53,801 nucleotides of DNA. It comes from Acidobacteriota bacterium (GTDB lineage Bacteria; Acidobacteriota; JAAYUB01). The notes under the pieces are model-generated. The model had not been told where the DNA came from and did not search any database. It worked only from the letters and a program-made list of their open reading frames with translations. Below are positions 49,643 through 53,801 of the stretch, piece after piece. The stretch spans positions 1 to 53,801 of the forward strand of contig JAFGRT010000030.1 in assembly GCA_016935015.1 (NCBI GenBank), given 5' to 3'. The translations under genes were made by a program, and so were the position numbers. How positions within the stretch are numbered: the stretch's first letter is position 1; every line of letters starts with the position of its first letter.

Positions 49643-51988
49643 ATGATTGCGAATCGAATTGGTCGACTGGAACTGTCACCGACACTGCGCATCAACGCCA
49701 AGGCCAAGGTGATGAAGGCGGCCGGCGTGGATATCATCGATTTCTCCGTCGGCGAACCCGATTTCCCCACTCCCGAGGAAATAAAGGAATCCGCCAAGGC
49801 GGCCATTGACGCGAATTTTACCAAATACACCGCCAACGACGGGATTCCCGAGTTGAAGGCGGCCATCCGCGCCCGTTTCCGCGAGGATCACGGCCTGGAG
49901 TATGACGCCAAGGAGATCATCGTCTCGGCCGGCGCCAAGCACAGCCTGTACAATTTGTTCATGGCCATCCTGAACCGGGACGAGGAAGTGATCATCCCCG
50001 CCCCGTACTGGGTCTCCTATCCCCAGCAAGTCCTCATGGTGAAGGGCAAGCCGGTCATTGTCTCCACCCGCGAGGAAAACGGTTTCCGCCTGACACCCGA
50101 GGAACTGAAAGCCCATCTCAATTTCAACACCAAGGCCCTGGTTATCAACAATCCGAGCAATCCCACGGGCTCGGCCTACACCCGGGAGCAGCTGCTGGAG
50201 ATCTGCGAGATCGCCGTCAAGGAAGGACTGCTCATCATCGCCGACGAGATTTACGAGAAGGTGGTTTACGACGGATTCCGGATGACCTCCATCGCCGCCC
50301 TTGGCGATCGTATCAAGGAGCGGACCGTCATCATCAACGGCGTGTCCAAGGCCTACTCCATGACCGGCTGGCGGTTAGGCTATGCCGCCGGGCCACGGGA
50401 AATCATTACGGCCATGGACATCATTCAGTCCCACTCCACTTCCAGCGTCAATTCCATCGCCCAGAAAGCGGCCGTGGAGGCACTGGCAGGCGACCAGGCC
50501 AAGATCAGCCAGATGGTGGCCCAGTTCCAGGCCCGCCGAAATTACATGCTCAGCAAGCTGCGACGGATCGACGGGGTATCATGCTACGAGCCGCAAGGGG
50601 CGTTCTATCTGTTTCCCAACGTCTCCTCATACTACAACACGGAATACGGCGGCATGAGAATCCGCAACTCCTACGGCCTGTCCTATTATCTGCTCAAGGA
50701 GGCGGCGGTGGCAGTGGTGCCGGGGAGTGCCTTCGGCGCCGACGAGAATATCCGGCTGTCCTACGCCACGTCCATGGACAACATCGAGGAGGGGCTGGAC
50801 CGGATTGTCGACGCCATGGCCCGTCTCAAGGAGTCGCCCAAGTTCAAGCAAATTGCTTTGCAGAACGTCATGACCCATCCCCGCCAGAACACCGAGAGCA
50901 AGCTGGATCTCTCCACCGAGGAGCGCGACGCCCTGGTCATGGAAGCGGAGGCGGCACTGCCTTACGACCGCTATTTCGAATGGAACGCCAATATCAACGG
51001 CATCATCGTCCAGTTGCGCACCAACGTGCCGCATCTGTATGATTTCTGGCTGGAGAACTGGTATCCGGCCCAGCTGGAGTCGGATTTGGAGCCGCACGGC
51101 ATCATCTACGCCGTGGACGGCGTTGCCGGCCGCACTCCCTACGCCTACTACTGCCCGTCCATGAAAACGGCTGTCCTGTTCAACACCAGCTACTACGGCC
51201 AGGTCCGCCAGTGGGGCCTGGGCATGGTGGCCCACATCAGCGAGCGGATGCTCGACATTCATGGCCTCCGGGCCGCCTGCCTCGATTACAACGGCCACGG
51301 CGTGGCCCTTATCGGGCCCAAAGGAATGGGCCGGGGCACAGCTTTCTTCCGGCTTTTGGAAGAGGACAAGGCGCGATTCGTGAGCAATGACTGGGTTTTT
51401 GTCCGTTATCGGGGGTCCGAGGCCATCGCCGATGCCCCGGAACGGAAATACTATCTGAAAACGGATATCGCCGAGCAATTCCCACACTATGCCCGTATCT
51501 TCGACCGCAGCAAATGCGAGAACGTCGTCACCAAGCGCTCCGACTGGACCAACATGGCCGCCCTGGGGGACGAGTGCCCGCTGGATCTCGGGGAACCTTA
51601 CTGCTACTGGGGTTCCACCAATTCACGGGCGATGGTGGATGCGGCATGGATCGGCGGACCGCAGAAAGTGCTCCGCCGCACGCGCCTGAATACGGTCATC
51701 TTCCTGGTGTATGAACCCAACGCGCCGTCGGTACAGAAGCTCTCGGCCGAGGAGGCGCTGGAGTACGTCACGGAGGGGCGGTATCAAACCCGCGGCGAGG
51801 GCGGGCTGCGGGAAGTGAAGAATCAGCCCTTTTTCAATCCGTATTTGCTGGACACTTCCGTCGATCAACAGGATCTGCAGCGTCGGAATTTCTACCAGCT
51901 GTTCCGCGTGGCGCGTGCCTTCAAGCTCAATACGGCGGCTATCCCGCCGGAGGCCCTCAAGGCGCGGCTGCGTGACGTCATCGGTTAG
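49643..51988 (+). CDS. Aspartate aminotransferase-like enzyme fused to a PEPCK/HprK-like P-loop domain
   Basis: A 781-residue fusion. Residues 1 to about 400 form a class I aminotransferase of the AspB type, with the PLP lysine K236 in NGVSKAYSMTGWRLGY, NNPSNPTGSAY and IRLSYATSMDNIEEGL. It should transfer the amino group of aspartate or a similar amino acid to 2-oxoglutarate. Residues about 430-781 are a second domain whose core resembles the PEP carboxykinase/HPr kinase fold: a P-loop-like GPKGMGRGT (558-566), then FVSNDWVFV as a possible Walker B, ERKYYLKTD, and NTVIFLVYEPNAP. The P-loop Lys is Arg (R564) and the following Ser is Gly, so nucleotide binding may be altered. AGAGGA precedes the ATG. 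ndk and pckA follow directly. Confidence 0.78.
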   Translation: MIANRIGRLELSPTLRINAKAKVMKAAGVDIIDFSVGEPDFPTPEEIKESAKAAIDANFTKYTANDGIPELKAAIRARFREDHGLEYDAKEIIVSAGAKHSLYNLFMAILNRDEEVIIPAPYWVSYPQQVLMVKGKPVIVSTREENGFRLTPEELKAHLNFNTKALVINNPSNPTGSAYTREQLLEICEIAVKEGLLIIADEIYEKVVYDGFRMTSIAALGDRIKERTVIINGVSKAYSMTGWRLGYAAGPREIITAMDIIQSHSTSSVNSIAQKAAVEALAGDQAKISQMVAQFQARRNYMLSKLRRIDGVSCYEPQGAFYLFPNVSSYYNTEYGGMRIRNSYGLSYYLLKEAAVAVVPGSAFGADENIRLSYATSMDNIEEGLDRIVDAMARLKESPKFKQIALQNVMTHPRQNTESKLDLSTEERDALVMEAEAALPYDRYFEWNANINGIIVQLRTNVPHLYDFWLENWYPAQLESDLEPHGIIYAVDGVAGRTPYAYYCPSMKTAVLFNTSYYGQVRQWGLGMVAHISERMLDIHGLRAACLDYNGHGVALIGPKGMGRGTAFFRLLEEDKARFVSNDWVFVRYRGSEAIADAPERKYYLKTDIAEQFPHYARIFDRSKCENVVTKRSDWTNMAALGDECPLDLGEPYCYWGSTNSRAMVDAAWIGGPQKVLRRTRLNTVIFLVYEPNAPSVQKLSAEEALEYVTEGRYQTRGEGGLREVKNQPFFNPYLLDTSVDQQDLQRRNFYQLFRVARAFKLNTAAIPPEALKARLRDVIG

Positions 51989-52003
51989 GAGAGGAGGACC
52001 TAC

Positions 52004-52426
52004 ATGGCCAACACACTGGGGATCATCAAACCCGACGCCGTCCGCCGCCGCCTGGTGGGACGGATTATCCAGCGCATCGAGCAGGAAGGTTTGATTCTGC
52101 GGGGTATGAAAGTGCAGCGTCTCAGCCCGGAACAGGCGCGCCGGTTTTACGCCGTGCATGAGAATAAGCCGTTTTACAAGAGCCTCGTGGATTTCATGAC
52201 GTCCGGGCCTGTGGTGCTGATGGTCATCGGTGGCCACCGCTCCATCGAGCGCTGGCGTGATCTCATGGGTGCGACGGATCCGGCCAAGGCCAAATACAAC
52301 ACCATCCGCCGGGAATTCGGCACATCCATCGAGCGGAACGTGGTGCATGGCTCGGACAGTCCGGAAACGGCCCGCTTTGAGGTGGGTTTCTTTTTCCGAG
52401 ACGATGAAATTCTGCCCAAGGAATAA
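52004..52426 (+). CDS. ndk: Nucleoside diphosphate kinase
   Basis: A 140-residue NDK that transfers the gamma-phosphate among nucleoside triphosphates. The phospho-histidine is H115 in NVVHGSDS, with the N-terminal LGIIKPDAVRR and the Arg/Thr nucleotide-contact residues in REFGTSIERN. Length is normal. AGGAGAGGAGG lies just before the ATG. It sits between the aminotransferase fusion and pckA, 15 and 5 bases away respectively, so the three are probably one operon. Confidence 0.95.
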   Translation: MANTLGIIKPDAVRRRLVGRIIQRIEQEGLILRGMKVQRLSPEQARRFYAVHENKPFYKSLVDFMTSGPVVLMVIGGHRSIERWRDLMGATDPAKAKYNTIRREFGTSIERNVVHGSDSPETARFEVGFFFRDDEILPKE

Positions 52427-52431
52427 ATGCC

Positions 52432-53801
52432 ATGTCGGAATCTTTATATGACACCCAATTTTATGCCCGCTTTTACCGGGATCTGCAGCGCCGGCTGAAC
52501 GGCTCCAATATCAAGGAGGCCAATCATAAGGAGTTGCGGGAGCCGTCCATTGCGACGGGAACACGAACCAAATACGGCTCTTACGGCTGGAGGTCCATGG
52601 TTTCCAGTCGTATCGCCGAGAAGACGGTGGTACTGGGTTCGGAAAAGGTGCGCGAGTTTCATCTGACGGATACCAAGCGGAATTTGATCGCCAAGGCCCC
52701 CGAGGAACTGGACAAGGTGCTGCACCTGATGGAAACCATGCCCTTCGTCAAGCTGCGGCGGCAGATGGGCGACAATCCCGAATACAATCCCAAATGCAAT
52801 ATGTACATGTCGGTGGCCGATCAGAAAAATTTCCGGCTGGCCTACATGTGGGGCCATACCATGGGACCGGAAACCAAGGCCCCCGGTCCCGAATTTACCC
52901 TGATCCATATTCCCGAGGAACATTCCATCCGCCAACAAGCACTGGTGCTGCCCGACTACAACCTGACCATCGTGCTGGGCTCCGATTACATGGGCGAGGA
53001 CAAGAAAGGCTTTTTGCGCAACGGCATGTATGCCGCCGATACGCTGGGCATGCTGGGTCTCCACGCCGGCACCAAGGTCGTCATCACGCGAGATCCGAAA
53101 ACCGGCAAGCTGAAAAAATTCGGCGTATTTCTGTTCGGCCTGTCGGCCACCGGCAAGAGTACCTGGTCTTGCCACCAGCTGGGGCTGGACTGGTCTCGCG
53201 GCGAGCGAACCCTCGTCTGCCAGGATGATATCTGTTTCCTGAAACGGGACGGCTCCGCCTATGGCTCGGAATTTAACTATTTCGTCAAGACGGACGTGGA
53301 TAAAAAACTCCAGGAGGCCATGTACAACTCCCTGATCCACAAAAGCGCCCTATACGAAAACGTGATGATTGCCGCCGACGGCCGTCCCGATTTTCTGGAC
53401 GAGAGCCTGTGCGGCAACGGCCGCGCGGTCATCGCCCGCAAGCAGCTCAAGATCAAGGTGGGGCGCGGCCCCTTTTCCATGAAAAGCATCTGGTACCCTT
53501 CCCTCAACCTGCCGTCCCTGGACGAGCTGGATGGTCTGGTGTTCGCCTTCATTACCCGCCGCAACACCATCATGACCTTCTCCCAACGGCTGACGCCCAT
53601 GCAGGCCGTGCTGGCCTATCTGTGGGGCGAGTCGAGCCATAGCTACGCCTCCAATCCGGCCAAGGCGGGGGAATCGGTCCGGACAGTGGGCACCGATCCG
53701 TTCATCGTCGGCTCACGGGCCCACAAGGTCAATCTCTTCTACCGAATCATCATGGATCTTGTCAGCAACTATCCCGACAAGGTCTTCTTCTATCAGTACA
53801 A
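52432..53801 (+). CDS. pckA: ATP-type phosphoenolpyruvate carboxykinase, N-terminal part (cut by window edge)
   Basis: The first 456 codons of a PEP carboxykinase, which converts oxaloacetate and ATP to PEP, CO2 and ADP. The nucleotide P-loop is FGLSATGKST with K242. TLVCQDDICFL is the metal-binding aspartate region. Earlier segments EHSIRQQALVLPDYNLTIVLGSDYMGEDKKG and NGMYAADTLGMLGLHAG (residues 163-220) are family-typical for divergent ATP-dependent enzymes. The remaining C-terminus lies beyond the window. ATG 52432 is 5 bases after ndk. Together with the upstream aminotransferase fusion, the cluster links oxaloacetate and nucleotide use. Confidence 0.88.
   Translation, partial: MSESLYDTQFYARFYRDLQRRLNGSNIKEANHKELREPSIATGTRTKYGSYGWRSMVSSRIAEKTVVLGSEKVREFHLTDTKRNLIAKAPEELDKVLHLMETMPFVKLRRQMGDNPEYNPKCNMYMSVADQKNFRLAYMWGHTMGPETKAPGPEFTLIHIPEEHSIRQQALVLPDYNLTIVLGSDYMGEDKKGFLRNGMYAADTLGMLGLHAGTKVVITRDPKTGKLKKFGVFLFGLSATGKSTWSCHQLGLDWSRGERTLVCQDDICFLKRDGSAYGSEFNYFVKTDVDKKLQEAMYNSLIHKSALYENVMIAADGRPDFLDESLCGNGRAVIARKQLKIKVGRGPFSMKSIWYPSLNLPSLDELDGLVFAFITRRNTIMTFSQRLTPMQAVLAYLWGESSHSYASNPAKAGESVRTVGTDPFIVGSRAHKVNLFYRIIMDLVSNYPDKVFFYQY

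Noticed and set aside
49643-51988. Possibility that the aminotransferase fusion arises from a lost stop or frameshift
   Set aside because: Both halves are in the same frame, the linker of about 30 residues is protein-like, and no second start with a ribosome site is evident at the junction.
1-53801. tRNA, rRNA, CRISPR, insertion sequence or prophage
   Set aside because: No cloverleaf-like intergenic sequence, regular repeat-spacer array, transposase, integrase or phage gene was found on reading both strands.

Overview
The window is about 54 kb of G+C-rich (near 58-60% by eye), densely coding chromosomal DNA. It comes from a free-living bacterium with an outer membrane: there is an Lpt lipopolysaccharide export system, an LpxL-type acyltransferase, a TonB and a TonB-dependent receptor. 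The combination of an MglA-type GTPase, DUF4388/TPR protein, PilZ and HD-GYP proteins, a receptor with a carboxypeptidase-regulatory-like N-terminus, and a sigma-54/HprK/mannose-type EIIA cluster points to Acidobacteriota or a related lineage such as Aminicenantota. That placement is inference. The Nfn transhydrogenase and hydrogenase-type beta/gamma subunits suggest anaerobic or fermentative redox metabolism. I saw no rRNA, tRNA, CRISPR, insertion sequence or prophage, and no gene-free stretch above 300 bases.

Layout. 1-8 kb: start of a Ser/Thr kinase, a GT2-like protein, a NUDIX hydrolase, a LipM-type octanoyltransferase, a mobB/tonB pair, a large class II aldolase, an unknown protein and an LpxL-like acyltransferase. 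8-13 kb: ribosomal protein S1 with a long acidic N-terminus, then a PilZ protein, a membrane HD-GYP protein and a roadblock-like small protein. 13-19 kb: coaX, an unknown gene, an RlmD-type rRNA methyltransferase, comEC and a secreted ComEA-like protein, closed by a clear terminator. 19-26 kb: a redox block with hydrogenase-type beta and gamma subunits, a response regulator and histidine kinase, NfnA/NfnB, a small unknown protein and a ferritin-like protein. 26-32 kb: a GT-C membrane protein, a phosphoesterase, ogt, a gamma-glutamylcyclotransferase and a CBS-like PLP enzyme. 31-35 kb (minus strand): a TPR-DUF4388 protein and an MglA GTPase fused to a histidine-kinase-like module. 35-44.5 kb: an LptC/LptA-like fusion, lptB, rpoN, hpf, hprK, EIIA, HPr and EI. 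44.6-48 kb: an OprC-like TonB-dependent receptor and a CPBP protease. 48-53.8 kb: a flotillin-like protein, an aminotransferase fused to a PEPCK/HprK-like domain, ndk, and the first 456 codons of pckA.

Most notable signals: (1) four copies of a 16-bp palindrome, TACTAT-N4-ATAGTA, in AT-rich islands inside coaX, the rRNA methyltransferase gene and comEC, all within 3 kb; (2) an MglA GTPase fused to a histidine kinase core in which the phospho-accepting His is Ser; (3) an aspartate aminotransferase-type enzyme fused to a PEPCK/HprK-like domain with a degenerate P-loop, immediately upstream of ndk and pckA; (4) an 800-residue LptC/LptA-like fusion ahead of lptB; (5) a TonB-dependent receptor carrying the CxxxM and HxM motifs of the copper receptor OprC.
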